A stretch of 64,000 nucleotides of DNA from Nageia nagi (lineage: Eukaryota; Pinophyta). Under the pieces are notes generated by a model. It saw only the letters and a list, made by a program, of their open reading frames with translations. It did not search any database and was not told the DNA's origin. The position numbers were made by a program, and so were the translations under genes. Below are positions 33,590-45,407 of this stretch, in pieces (positions within the stretch are counted from its first letter, which is position 1; each line of letters starts with the position of its first letter). The DNA lies in contig JBITNC010000001.1 of the NCBI GenBank assembly GCA_050084985.1, positions 50,654,001 through 50,718,000 of the forward strand. The letters are read 5' to 3'.

Positions 33590-35425
33590 GAGTAAATGAA
33601 TAGAATTTGTATTAATGTCCATTGGTGACCAAAAAAGGTCAATAGGACTGTAAAGTAGGACATATACAAAGCAATGAGAGTGCCTAGTGCAACTCCAGAG
33701 GAAATAAAATAAGAAAAATAATAAACAAAACATAAACAAGGTCTATGAATCAAGGATTTCTCCCAACATTCAAGGGTGCAAAGAAGTGAGTGATATAAGA
33801 GTCTGATGTCCTCATAGATGGTCCATGTTGGAGTCAACGACGAGAAATTCTTGTGATCACCCTAACGTTTCTTGGTCATGGCTTCTGGAGGCTAGAAAAA
33901 TGAAGTGATAAGTCGGGATCCTGTTATCCTCTGCAAACTGTTACTAAGTAGTTTTTTTTATGAGGTTGAATAATTCTTGGATGAAAAGGGCAATGCATCT
34001 CTGGTCTTCATAATTAATCCAAGACTTCAGTGTATGGGTGTCTCTAAATAAGCAATAATATCTACCTTGTATCTCATAGTAGACAAGACAAGTGAAAATG
34101 AAATGCTCCTCAGATTCCACATCAAGATTGCACAATCTGCAAATATGTTGATCTCTAGGGAGGTGATGATCTGCCTCAATACGCAGCTGGTGGGAGCAAA
34201 CTTGTAGCTGAGCTAGAGGAAACCTAAGGTTATGCGGCATCTGTATCAAGTTATATTTTGGAGTAGTGATCAAACCATTCTCTAGTTGGAGATAAAAGTG
34301 AGAGTAATGGAGCAATTTTGGCGAAAGAGGTTCCTTTGGATCAGCCCAAGTAGTTTGTATATATGCTGAGTAGATCTCATCTCGAATGTCCTTATTCAAA
34401 TATGGTGTATTGATTGATGACTTAATAGGAGGAAGTCTCATGATGTCTAAGCCAAGAGTTCGAAGTAGAGTAGTAGTTTGAGCATACCAACAATTCCTGA
34501 ACCCTTGATTGGCCAACTATATGGAGGACTGCAATGCTAAATATGGATATCTTCTCATATCTGGCATACAATGGAATCTACGGAGTAAAGAGAAAACATG
34601 AAATAATGCAGTTGTAAATAATGGGCGAGCACTAAACTCAGCTATAATAATGGGCTGTGGAATAGTTTTTTTGGGACGAATGAACTTGGACAACATTGAG
34701 ATGAGGACCCTTTCAATACGAGACCAACCTACCTGTTTGAGGCTAGGGCTCCAAACTTCACAACTATAGAGCAATCTAGGGGTAACATGAGTTTGATCCT
34801 TGTACAAATATCCTGAAACTAGAGCTGAAAGCATTGCTTATCCAAAGATGCTAAGGCAGCATACCCTTTGTTTAACCTTGCTTGAGATGCAGGGATCATG
34901 TTGAAGGTAGGTACTGTGAAAAGAACTCCCAAGTATGTGTAAGATGTGACAATCTCAACAGCTTTCCCTTTGTATGTGATGTGGGTAGAAGAGAGATCTT
35001 TCTTGGGTAGATTGAATGTCATAATGTTTGTTTTATGAAGATTAACTTCTAATCCATGTGAATCAAAATAAGTGCCAAGTATGTCTAGTTGTTGTTGAAG
35101 TCCTCTTGTTGTTTGTAACATTAGGATAATATCATTAGCAAATAATAAAATAGCAATAACATTACCAAAAAGTAAACAACCTGTACTCTTAGATAGAGAG
35201 TCCATAATGAGCACCTACAATTCATCAATATACAATCCAAAGAGTGTAGGTGAAAGTGGGCAGCCTTGTTTAACCCCTATAGTACTATGAACATCTTGTG
35301 TTCTAATACGTCCAATTTTAACCTGTCCAGTGACTTTTTCATATAAGGTCATAACCAACAAAGTAACCTCCTCTGGAATTCCCAAATCCTTCAACCTCTG
35401 AAGATGCTAAATGGGTTTTGACATT
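33590..35425 (-). pseudogene. LINE-A copy 4 (RT palm to 3' end)
   Basis: Read on the minus strand. 5'-truncated in the RT palm: LKDLGIPEEVTLLV, then STIGVKQGCPLSPTLFGLYI near 35340-35220. The catalytic box is FANDIILM (Asn for the first Asp) at about 35120. Thumb 34517-34834; C-terminus 33944-34516 with CRLCNLDVESEEHFIFTC and YYEIQGRYYCLFRD. The 3' end at 33600-33660 has the stem-loop (complement of GGTGACCAAAAAAGGTCAA) and ACATTAATAC, but a degraded tail. It keeps longer open frames than the other copies, so it may be younger. Confidence 0.85.
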
Positions 35426-36975
35426 TGAATGCTCTATAGCACTCCTCAATTGAGATGGAAACTCCGATGAGAGAAGCACAATGCTGCAAACCACATCAGG
35501 GCGTTACTATCCACTGTAAATGAATCACATGGCTATTCAGCTTCTGGGGCTATCTGCAACCTAGTAAATTGCAACTTACAGGCCTAAATGCATAGCCTTT
35601 GATGTGGAATTTGACCACAAAACTCCATCATAACAGTGTAATCTGTTAGCCAAATGAGTGTCTAGGTCATATTCTATACTTGTCAATGCATTTTAGAATG
35701 CTAAAATTTGAGTTACAGTTATACTCTGAAGAAGCTCGTTTGGTCAAAATAGTTGATGCAACTGATCCAAGTGGTGTCAATTTTAATGACCATTAATTGC
35801 TATAGAATAGAGCAACTCTCCATAGGACCAGTGCAACACTCTTGCTACCAGTAGCCTGAGTCATATAGAGGCTCTTATTGTTGGTATTGAAAGAGGGACA
35901 AATGTTAGTAAAGCATAGTGGAAAATGCAAAAATAAAAATGGCCCCAAGGATACAAGAACTGGAATGGCCCCAAGGATACAAGAACTGATGAGTTATCTT
36001 GTTGATGGTTTGGAAAAAGAGCAGTTCTGTTGTGAAGCACATGCAAGGCACAAAGAAATTGTTTGGAGTGAACTTCAACAAGTGAAGCACATCATACTGT
36101 GGCACAAGGAGATCTGTGGGAGCAAACTTCAAGATATAGAGCACATGGAGAAAACTGTCAATAAACTTCAAGGTAAAATAAAATGCATACATGTGATGTG
36201 ATGGCTCTTTGAATAACTGTGCAAGAAGTCTTGGGAACCCACATTCTGTTCTCCTCCCTTTGGTCAATATTTATCCATTTTTAGTTTTTATTGCTATTTT
36301 ATATTTGCAATGTTCTCGTATCTAGTTATTTATATGCAGAAACTTTTGGAATTCTTTTTCTTGTAGTATAAAAAAAGTATTTCTAAGACATTTGCAGACT
36401 AGTATAATCATGCATGTGATAAGATATAAGAAGGTTGGTCTTCTCTTTACCTTATCCACATAAATTAATAACTTTTAACAAGGAGAGAGGCTAACGCATA
36501 AGCAGCAACTGCAAATACTATGAAAAATCCTTAAAGAAAGAGAACTATGTGTTAAACGCTCTCAATTCAAGGATGACAGCATGCTAAATTCCTCATTCAT
36601 TGTATTATGAGCAAAACCTAATTTGTATTATTAACAATGAAAGTGCATAAAGGAAATGGGCAAATGCACATAGTGACTAACATAAACAATTAGAATTAAA
36701 ATCAGAATTGCACTGACTTCCAAAATCTATATATGGCAAAAACCTATAAGAAGACGTAAAACTATGTGCGTGTCTAACTCCAAGATAACACTTAAGTTAT
36801 CTTGTTTCAGGCATATATTACATACACATTGCAAAATATGTCAAATTAAAGAACATATGATAGTAAATCTAAAAGAGTTCACTTCAAACCCTGCCTTGTA
36901 AAAATGTTGGTATAATATTCCAGATGTTGGCACTGAATGACAGTTGGCACACCATTGTACTCTAAATTGGCAATG
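35426..36975. other. Intronic stretch with one coiled-coil-like ORF
   Basis: Mostly unassigned. The plus strand is open at 35878-36201, with a 26-bp direct repeat near 35938-35990 (ATGGCCCCAAGGATACAAG) and repeated segments of the kind HKEIVWSELQQVKHI / HKEICGSKLQDIEHM, which would form a coiled coil. Near 35725-35795 a short run reads EEARLVKIVDATDPSG. I cannot assign either. Confidence 0.4.
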
Positions 36976-37300
36976 GGAAAGAAAGAAAATATATTAATCT
37001 CCTCGGATGACCAAAAGCGGTCAATGGGACTGTCAGGTACAAACATGGTCAGTAAACCAAGAAAACCCCTATAGGGTTCTCTCTAAAGAAAATATAAAAT
37101 AATAAAATGAGTACAAATGAATCCATGAGGTGATGGTCTAAACCCTAAATAAGATAGTGTTGGGTAGTTTTTCTTTTCTACCTAGCTAATGGGCAGCTAA
37201 GTGGCAAGGTTAAGAAGAAATCCAACAACCTAGGTGAGAAGGCGTTACCCTCCTCTATGAGGACGGGTTACCTCAAAGGTATCTCTCTAATGAATAGGCA
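36976..37300 (-). mobile_element. Mini LINE-A: 5'UTR joined directly to 3'UTR
   Basis: On the minus strand, 37290-37163 matches the LINE-A 5'UTR block of copy 3 (25255-25385), and 37160-36976 matches the LINE-A 3'UTR of copy 2 (TTTAGGGTTTAGA to the stem-loop CATTGACCGCTTTTGGTCAT, then ATTAATATATT and a TTTC tail). The whole ORF1-ORF2 body is absent. Its perfect stem-loop and intact tail suggest it inserted by the LINE machinery. It could be a non-autonomous family or a single internal-deletion product. Confidence 0.65.
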
Positions 37301-38097
37301 AGGACGGGGCTCAAAGAGTGGCTAAGATGTTTGAAGCTGTTACCAACCTTAACTAAGATTTATTTGTTTAAGGACTCGGATTGTCTAGTATCTTCGCAAG
37401 GGCTGTTTCTTGATTACTACTACTTTGGGGTGCAAAGGCTGCCAAAAGAAATGAAAATAAAAGAAAAATAGCAAAGAAGATTGGATATGGCTAGATGCAT
37501 ATGAGTTCAGCCCTATTACATCAAGATCCACCGACGAGTACAGTGTCTGAATCCCAAGTTCTTCCGGGTTTGTTTTGAGTTCCACGCATCCACCTATCGT
37601 CTCACACTAGCCAACAACACAAATGGTCTAGAAGTAGAAATATTCTCTCACACTAGCCAACAACACAAATGGTCTCGAGGAAGGAGTAGGCATCTAAAGG
37701 AGTAATGGTGTTGGTTGTGTCACAGATGGCACCTTCAACTTGTGGATGAAGTTCTCATGCTAAACGTCATAGGAGAACACACTTCAGAATTATACAAGTC
37801 TAGTTGCATACCATGAGCAATCACTAACTATGCATTACATTGAACACTTCAAAAGAATAATCAACCATTCTTTTACCCACCTCCCAAGAGGTTTGCAAAA
37901 TGTTCCATGCGTCTAAGTAAAACATACCAATGATAACATCACATGCCAAAGCTCATAGTCGCATAGAAATGGAGTTGTGCAATTTAATTCAAAAGATCAT
38001 GCCACATTCACAATAGACAAGTGTTTGATAGAAAGAATTACTCTACTCATCTAATTGCAAATGTTCATATCCAAAATTCCATCCTCATAAATGAGCC
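37301..38097 (-). other. Outer flank of element B
   Basis: No coding sequence recognized. 37740-38097 may be the end of element B, since weak similarity to the element A end (45686-46000) seems to continue, but I could not align it securely. A short tandem repeat near 37615-37676 repeats CACACTAGCCAACAACACAA. Confidence 0.35.
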
Positions 38098-38255
38098 ATT
38101 TAGGGCTATAAATAGGTTTTTGTGGCAACCCTAAGTGTTGCCCTAACCCTAATACGAATTCCGACAAAATTAACAAAGGTCCAATAAAAATTCACCACAT
38201 GGCATTACAAGATTTGCCCAACACTTGTGGGAGCAAATCCTCAATCCATCACATG
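38098..38255 (-). repeat. Terminal module of element B
   Basis: The reverse complement aligns with 45525-45685 at very roughly three quarters identity by eye; shared blocks include GAGGATTTGCTCCCACAAGT, GCCATGTGG, TATTGGACC and ATTAGGGTTAG. It lies after the element B coding relic, as the partner does in element A, so the two are in inverted orientation. Confidence 0.8.
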
Positions 38256-38349
38256 GTTGAACTAAATTTAACAATTTTTTGAGATCCAAATTTAAAATAA
38301 AATTGCAATAAATAAAATGAAAATAAAATTGTTGCAACTGCAACACCAT

Positions 38350-38887
38350 GCCTCTATGCTCCTCTGGCAATCAAGAGTTCGTCCATCTCTCTCACCTCTG
38401 CAACACTTGCCTCGAAACCTTCACCATTTTCTTGTTGACGATGTTCCTTTTTCTTCAACGGCCACCTTGTCTTGAAGATGATATGGTCTTGAAGGTGTGT
38501 TCTCATCTTCAAGGTTTAGTTTCTTTTGGCTCTCCTCTAGTTCCTTAGCGAATCCGGTGATGTCTTTGATTCACTTTGCCCTGGTGGTCTCAACATCACC
38601 AATTTCGATCTTCAAAGTATGGGCATCCAAGTCTTGAAATTTCTTGGGATCTTTGTTCAGGAAGACTCTAGTGACAGACAACGTATTATTGACCTTGAAA
38701 ATAAATTTGCTCACATAGTGAGTCTCTATGGACTCATCTTCCACCCTTTGGTTGGGATCTTCATATAATGCTCTTATTAAGCCACAAGGTCAATATTGGA
38801 TTTCTAACTCGATGAGGCACCGTTGGTGGTCACCACTTTTTCTGGCTTGACCTCTTTCTCTTGTGCCTTGGGGTTTGTCTCTGCCAT
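38350..38887 (-). pseudogene. Element B coding relic
   Basis: Minus-strand frame from ATG 38887 reads MAETNPKAQEKEVKPEKVV. After stops it continues VEDESIETHYVSKFIFKVNN, then TLSVTRVFLNKDPKKFQDLD and a helical end (ITGFAKELEESQKKLNLEDE). It starts about 165 bp after a minus-strand TATA box. I do not recognize the family; a gag-like protein of a non-autonomous element is the best guess. It is much shorter than the element A coding region and clearly decayed. Confidence 0.4.
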
Positions 38888-39051
38888 TTTAATGCTTGAT
38901 GTAAAGTAATACCCCAATCATCTTAGCAAATGGAGAAGGAAGGTTTTTCTCAAGTCGCCCCAAAGACTTCAAAAGGATTTGTCTATCTTGGTGCTCTAGT
39001 GAATTTGATAGGAGGGAGCAATCTTGTCAGGCAAGAATGAAGGTCGGCTTC

Positions 39052-39060
39052 CCTTTTATA
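39052..39060 (-). promoter_or_regulatory. TATA box of element B
   Basis: The complement reads TATAAAAGG, about 165 bp before the minus-strand ATG at 38887 and just downstream (in minus orientation) of the hairpin array. Confidence 0.5.
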
Positions 39061-39215
39061 GGCACTTTTAGGGTTTTTGGTTGGCCTAGTATGCTAAGAT
39101 TGGCCAAAATGGAGGCAAAATGTTTCCATCCCTCCGATTTGGCCGACTTGGGGATGTGTGCCCTCCAAAAATTCAAATTGGCACTGGGAAACCTAACGCA
39201 GGGGCTAATGGCAGT

Positions 39216-40091
39216 CTTTTGGAATGGCGCATGCCTCTAGGAGTCACAATCATGTCTTTTTTTTTCCATGCACCAGCCTTGGAAGCTCTCTAGGATCCAA
39301 TGTAAGCCTTCTGAAGTCTCTCATTTACCTTTTTTGACCTCCTAGCTTCAAGTCCTTCGAGATTCCATCTTTTCTTGGGCCCAAGGTTGTCCAATTTCAT
39401 CCTTAAACTCTTCTCGAAGCCTCCTCAAGCTTGGCACATGCCTTAGAAAGTCACCATCCTGCCTTTTGTTTCATACGCCAGGCTTGTATTTCTTCCCAGT
39501 TTGAGCGCATTCCAAAAAAAGCCACACTCCTATCTCAATCCTATCTTTTCAACTCATGTTCCAGCCTTGGATACATGTTTGGTCTTGGAGCATCGCTCAA
39601 AAAGTCACAATCATGACTTTTCGAGTCATGTGTTGGGTTGCCTAGATGGACTTAGGTGCATCTTGATGTCTTTTTCTATACCTTAGCCAATTTTCCACCT
39701 CCAAAATGCTTCTCTTCTTGTTCAAGACCCTAGCACAAGCTTCTTGGGTGCTTCACTTCACCAAATTTCACCCTGACCTCGACCTGTGCTCCTTTTGTTG
39801 GCTGGCGCATGCCCCAAAAAAGTCACAATCATGACTTTTTGAGTCATGCCCAAGGTCTCTAAGAGGCCAGGTTTGCTTCTTTGCCCCTTGAACTCGACTC
39901 CGGTGGCCCTTATTGTCTGGCACATGCTAAAAAAAATCACAATCATAAATTTTTGAGTCATAATCCTGCCTCTTGAATGCTTGCCTCTGCTTGATTTGAT
40001 CTCGAAGTTGTCCTAAATGGCTTCCTCCTCCTAGCATATGCTAGAAAAAGTCAAAAACATGACTTTTGGAGGCATGTGTTGGGCTCTTGGA
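39216..40091 (-). repeat. Hairpin array of element B (7 imperfect palindromes)
   Basis: Palindromic units of about 50 bp lie at about 39224, 39431, 39502, 39587, 39802, 39921 and 40034. The best (39802-39853) has arms GCATGCCCCAAAAAAGTCA and TGACTTTTTGAGTCATGC around a short centre. Unique 60-150 bp spacers separate them. Orientation and spacing relative to the TATA box at 39060 mirror the array of element A. Confidence 0.85.
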
Positions 40092-40820
40092 GGCTACACT
40101 TCACTTTTCTCATCTTCGAACTTGACCTAGGTTCCCTATTTTCACCTAATTTCGACTTCCTATTTCCAACTTAGTCACTTCTGGGAAATTTAAGACTTGT
40201 ACTACTAGGGTTAAAACAAGAGAAGGCGCAACACTTAGTTCTTGTCAACGTGTTGAGCATGATATCCAAGAAAATGAAGTCCTAAGTTTTGCGTGATATG
40301 ATGTGGGCAAGGTGTTTGGGTCCCCAAAATTGTAAGTTTTTGGGGCATGTTGTGCTAGTCATAACAGATAGCAGTCTAAATGCAAATATGATTCATGAAG
40401 TGTCGTCCTAGTCCTCTCTAATTAGCACACTAGTCTTTGAAAACCGTATTTGTGGTAGTGTTGTTAAAGGGAAGAATGATGTGATTTGTTGAGACCTCAA
40501 CAAAACTAGGAGGTCATGGAGGCACCTCCTATTATGCCCTACACAACTCGTCCCAAAATCCCGCGATTTTGGGGACCCACCGCAACTCATACCTATGCAA
40601 CACCACATTTTGTCTTGTGTCTTCCTGCCTCCCCTAACTAGGATCCACGTTTATCATCCCATCACCTAAGTGTGTCTAACCACCCATTCTTAGTCATGTC
40701 AGTATGAAAGCCAAAATCCCCCAAAAAATGGCTAAGTCTAGAAATTCAATTCAAGTTTTTAGGTGAAATAGAGGAACCCGTGTCAAGTCCAAAACAAGCC
40801 AAGTGAGTTTGGACCACTCC
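40092..40820. other. Spacer between the two hairpin arrays
   Basis: No ORF of note. It contains a compact palindrome at 40551-40575 (CCCAAAATCCCGCGATTTTG, then GGG). The junction between elements A and B must lie here, but I see no clear boundary or target duplication. Confidence 0.5.
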
Positions 40821-40823
40821 TAG

Positions 40824-41791
40824 GCCCAGCGCAAGAAGACAAGATCTTGTCTTTCTGGGACATGCGCCCAGATCGAGAAGATGACCAAAGCAGAATCTAA
40901 GTCTCGAAAGGTAAATTGGGCCACTTCTAGGGCCAATGTATGCCTTAAAAAAACAAAATCTTGTCTTTCTGGGACATGTGCCAAGCTCTAGGAGGTGCCT
41001 AGATCGGAATGAAAGATGGAGAAGGCAAGTAGGAGGCATCTTAAGCTTGGTGCATGCCTCAAAAATACAAAAGCTTGTCTTTTGGGGGCATGCACTCAAG
41101 CTAGAAGGCCATCGAGAGAAGTTCGAAGATGGGAAAAGTGAAGCATACCCACCCAGGAGGCTAGCACATGCCTCAAAAAGACAAAATCTTGTTTTTTGGG
41201 AGCATGTGCCAAGAGCAGAAGAGCATCCAGTTTGAATGAAAGGAAAATTTTCACTAAGGCACAAAGCCTTGAATCCCGAATACAGCTTCAATAGGACCAG
41301 AGGGGCTGGCACATGGTTTAAAAAGACAAAATATTGACTTCTGGGAGCATGCGCTAAGTCTGGAGAGACATTAGGATGTAAGGAACACGAAAATTTGGCT
41401 AAGTCCGGAGAGCATAAAGCTAAAACTAGGTCAATCTGGCCATCTGCAACCCAGCGCATGCTCCAAAAAGACAAAATCTTGTCTTTTTGGGTCATGCACC
41501 CAAACTGGAGGAGCCGAAGAGTCTAGCACATAGTTTAAAAAGACAAAATCTTATCTTTTGAAACATGTGCTCAACTTGGAGGAGTTCTAGTTGAGTCTTT
41601 CGGGCAAATTTGGCAAGTTGGGACACCAAGAAGGGCAATATTCAACAAGTTCAAGTCTCATCATGAACATGAAGGGTCAAGACAGATGACTGGGGAGCAA
41701 GTAGAAATGGCAAACAAAGAGCAAGCATCCTTAGGTTGAGCGCGTGCTCCACAAAGACAAAATCTTGTCATTTTTGGGCATGCGCTAGCCC
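40824..41791 (+). repeat. Hairpin array of element A (8 imperfect palindromes)
   Basis: Units at about 40824, 40935, 41048, 41161, 41307, 41450, 41523 and 41737. Consensus arms are GCGCATGC plus CAAAAAGACA, and TGTCTTTTTG plus GGCATGCGC, around a core AAATCT; the stem is about 20 bp. Units in the element B array share the flanking CATGC and AAAAAG/CTTTTT parts but have GTCA/TGAC in place of GACA/TGTC. The array ends 150 bp before a TATA box. Confidence 0.88.
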
Positions 41792-41942
41792 TGGAAGAGC
41801 CCTAGACCCCCCACGTCCAGTCTCTGATGGCCAAGCATGGAAATTTGAGTGTGCACGCATCTCAAGGTCAGCCATCCTAATGGCCAATATCAGTTCCTCT
41901 CATGCCTAGCCGTCTAGGGTTTCTTGAAAACCTGAATTTGCC

Positions 41943-41950
41943 TATAAATA
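41943..41950 (+). promoter_or_regulatory. TATA box of element A
   Basis: TATAAATA in GCCTATAAATACAAGCCC, followed about 225 bp later by the first ATG (42174). It follows the hairpin array directly. Confidence 0.6.
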
Positions 41951-42173
41951 CAAGCCCAGAAGCTCATTTTTCTCAAATTCAAATTCGTCTCCTCTTCATC
42001 TCTTGCGCCAAACTCTAAGGTAGAAGATAAAATTTGAGTTTCGGAATCTATCACACCACTTGGATAGGCTTGCGCAAGGAGTAAGGAAGACAAGCACGGC
42101 AACATGGGGGTCATAGCCTCATTAGGAAGCTAGCGCATCATTTCGGGGAGTCTTAGTTACTCGCTAGGGCATC

Positions 42174-43640
42174 ATGACTACCTCCAAGAGCAATTCAGCC
42201 AAAGACTTTGCAAGAGACTTGGAGACAATCAAACAAAATTGCATCATTACCATCTGCAAGGAAAAGACCCCCACCCCAAGGGGCCAAGTTCTCCAAAAAT
42301 GGGTTCACCATGATCGGAGATACAGATTGGCAAAAGGTAGACCCCATGCAAATGAGGGATAATATTAGAAACATGCAAATCAACAAGCTCAAACTAGATA
42401 TTGTGTTTTTCTTTGGGCTCTCAAACTTAGCCTTTGTCCCGTTCACAATCCCTTTCCCAGAATTGTGCCTAGAGGTCAGCCAGCATTGGCAAAAGGGAGA
42501 AAGGGTGCTTTGAGACATCAAGGGAAAAGTCATCATGGACTTCAGCCCCGAAGCCATCAAGACAGTTTTCCAGTGGACTTCGGAGGGTAGCTTTGAATAT
42601 ACTGAGGCCGAGTCACTTGCATGCTATCAAGACACAAATATGGCTGTCATGGTTATCAGGAAGTGGATGATGGACGAGCACCACGATCCAAAAGGGAATG
42701 CCCTCATCAATGCCCCTTGCTCCAACTTCCACCCATCAGTGGAATTGATGATCCTAATGTTGTCAAGGATCCTTGGTAAAGAAGATGCATCCAAATTTAG
42801 GAAGGAGTTCTTATGCTTCATTGTGGAGATTACCAAAGGGAGGAAGATTAAGTGGAACAAGGTGTTGAGCGATAGCATTATAGATCAGCTGTCATCTTTG
42901 GGGACCACACGCAAGTTCTATCTCAACTCCTACTTGGTGTACTTGTTGCTTCATGGCAAGTACAGACCTATGGCTCTAAAGGAAGCAAACTTGATTCAAA
43001 AGGGAACATATGTTGTATGGAATTGCTACCCTAAGTGGAAAATCGAAAGAAGATGGGATATTTCACAAAGAAAAATGATGGATGGGAATTTGAGATTTAT
43101 AAAGAGCTCAATGGAGAGATCACAGTTGCTAGAATCTCAAATTCAGCCCAAGATGCACTGAGGAAGCATGGAGACTTCGTCCATCACCAACACTATTCCT
43201 ATATTCGACTTTATGGGTTAGCCATAGAGCCATATCAACTGCCCCGATATGTGAGCAATAGATTGGTCTTGATGGAGATGATGAGGCAATTGACTCATGA
43301 GCACATCTGGCAACAGAAATCAACCATCTCAAATACGTTGATCATAGTGGGAGAGTATCAACGTAGAGCATGGGCGGATGTGAATTCCATGATAGAGGAG
43401 TTGAGGAAGTTCAACTTCAAAAAGATGACCGCCGCCAGTCACTATGATCCTGAGCATAGAATCCACGGTTTCTACATGAGGGAGAGAAAGAGGGCTTATG
43501 AACATAAGCCACTAAGAGATGAGTCGTTAAGAAATGTAAGCAATGAGGTGGAGATGAAGAAAATACATGCTAAGATACAAGAGAATGCTCAAAAGCAACA
43601 ACGGACGGTGGAGGCCACCATTGACAAGAGGTTGTCGTAA
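42174..43640 (+). pseudogene. Element A main ORF, unclassified gag-like protein
   Basis: It starts MTTSKSNSAKDFARDLETI. One frame change near 42290 leads to FSKNGFTMIGDTDWQKVDPM and a long segment to about 43030 (MDFSPEAIKTVFQWTSEG, SLACYQDTNMAVMVIRKWMM, SVELMILMLSRILGKEDASK, FYLNSYLVYLLLHGKYRPM), interrupted by a TGA at 42511-42513. A second frame change near 43035 gives GYFTKKNDGWEFEIYKEL and IRLYGLAIEPYQLPRYVSNR, ending in a charged coiled-coil-like stretch at TAA 43638-43640. Together about 490 residues, mostly helical. No zinc knuckle, protease or polymerase was seen. I do not recognize the family; the long low-damage frames show it coded for protein until recently. Confidence 0.5.
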
Positions 43641-45407
43641 TCTAGAGGGAGAAGACCACAAGAATCTACATCCAGAGTCACCCAGTTTTCCCCGACGATT
43701 GAGGAGCCTATTGGCCAATACCCATCCATGCACAACAAGAATCCAGTTGAGCAGATCGTGCAACAAGTCAGGAACATGGTAGATGAGCATGATATGAGGG
43801 AGTTGGACATGTGGCCGCCGACAAGATGGTGAGGTGTGTCAGAAATAGGGAAAAGGATCCATCACCACCCCAAAGACCACCTAGAGGATCGACTTCACGC
43901 CCATCCCAAGGTGTGCCACCATCCGAGTTTGCATCTTCTAGCCTTATGTATGAACCTAGTGATAGCTCTAAAGGAGAACGAGAGAATGAACTTGAAGAAG
44001 GCGAATACAAAAGTCTACCTGGAGAAGAGTCAGAGGATGAACATGAGGAAGAGTCTGAAAATGAACATGCAGCAAATACAAGTCCTCATGATGATATTCC
44101 TGATGCACAGAAAGATAACAATCCTTAGAGATTTTGGAGGTAGTCCACAAACCTGCCTCTTCGAAGCCTTTAACTTCTCAAAGGAAAGGTAAAGGCTCAG
44201 CCTCTGGATCAGTACCAAAGAGGGCGTAATTGAAAAGGACATCTCAATCTCGATCGTCAAGGGTGTAATTGCAAAGGAGAAAGACCTTTGAAGAGGACCA
44301 AGAGAAAAGCCACCAAAACTACGGAAATAGTTATTGAGACCCACCAGCTGTCAACCAACCAAGAGTGGGGCGTTGACATGGACGAGTGTCTTGATTTTTT
44401 TAACATGGACGTCGAGGAAGAGTTTTGAGTGAGAGAAGTTAATGATAAGGTCGGAGAGAGCTCCACTCGTCCTGGCAACAGTCAGACGTATGTACACATA
44501 ATTGACAATGCAATCCACATCAAGACTATTGTCACTGACAAGGATAACCTTCAACGTCCCAGAGACCTCAAGCAAATAAATCAGATCATCAATACAAGTC
44601 CTATCGGCATGTTTGGAAGAAAGCACGCAATCATTCAAATACAGAGGCAATCGCCAAGGATGGGTTGCTAAAGGAGAAAGAAATTAAGAGCCTTAAGAAG
44701 GAATTGGCCGCCTAGAGGAAATTGACTCAAGAGATGGGGTCTGCCAAAGTACCCCCTGAGGAACTTCGAAAGATAAAGCCTCTCAAAGAGGGAATGGTTG
44801 TCGTGAAACAGGAAGTGATTAATGAGGTTCTGACAATGGTGGAGTAATTTGTTGGTGCCCTTCAAAGAGTTTCGTTCCAGGAGTAGAAACTGAAAGACAT
44901 TGTGATCGAAAGGGTTAGACTTCTTAAGATCTTGGAATCCCGGAAGCCTATGATAATGAGATTTGAGATGACGCAACATCAATGGCCTAAAGATGTTAAG
45001 TTCTATGAAGACTACTGGTTCTACTTGGGTGTGATCAATCACGTACTCACTCGTTTCCAGGAGACCAAGAAAGAGGTGACTTTGATCAACGACAGGGCCA
45101 AGACAAACCTCAAGCAAATGGACTTTCAAGTTTAGTTCGTGGAAGAGGACACCACCATCAGAGAGGCGTACTTGGTAGTGATGGAGGTCAAGCATCTACT
45201 CCACAACTTGATCATGACAGAGGATGTGAATTCGTATCAGGCTGAGAGTCACCTTAGGCACACGATGCGACCCACACATGGAAGAGTGAGATGCAAAAGC
45301 TGATTGGTGAGGTTGGATGTTGTGTAGATGCAAACAGGCCAAAGTTTTTAGAAATTTTGCACAAGTTGGAGCTTACAGCGAAGTTCTTGGATGAGAACTT
45401 CGAGTAA
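43641..45407 (+). pseudogene. Element A distal coding region (acidic and coiled-coil)
   Basis: Continuation in broken frames. 43811-44128 is open and very acidic at the end (GEESEDEHEEESENEHAAN). After 44290 come a Lys/Arg-rich stretch and WGVDMDECLDFFNMDVEEEF. 44429-44671 holds TYVHIIDNAIHIKTIVTDKD. 44668-45220 reads, with three stops, a coiled coil (KEIKSLKKEL, then LKPLKEGM-like text, MRFEMTQHQWPKDVKFYEDY and FQETKKEVTLINDRAKTNLK). The end is near TAA 45405-45407. No enzymatic domain, which suggests a non-autonomous element that would depend on proteins from elsewhere. Confidence 0.4.

Noticed and set aside
40746-41495. 249-codon minus-strand ORF
   Set aside because: It runs through the hairpin array and its repeats (TRFCLFEA-like) only reflect the palindromic units.
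39216-41791. CRISPR-like array
   Set aside because: Spaced palindromic repeats resemble one at first sight, but the repeats are degenerate, spacing is irregular, the context is a plant nuclear intron and there are no cas genes.
42195-44650. Several minus-strand ORFs (for example 42195-42560, 43527-43790, 44030-44344)
   Set aside because: Shadows of the element A coding strand; low-complexity and without motifs.
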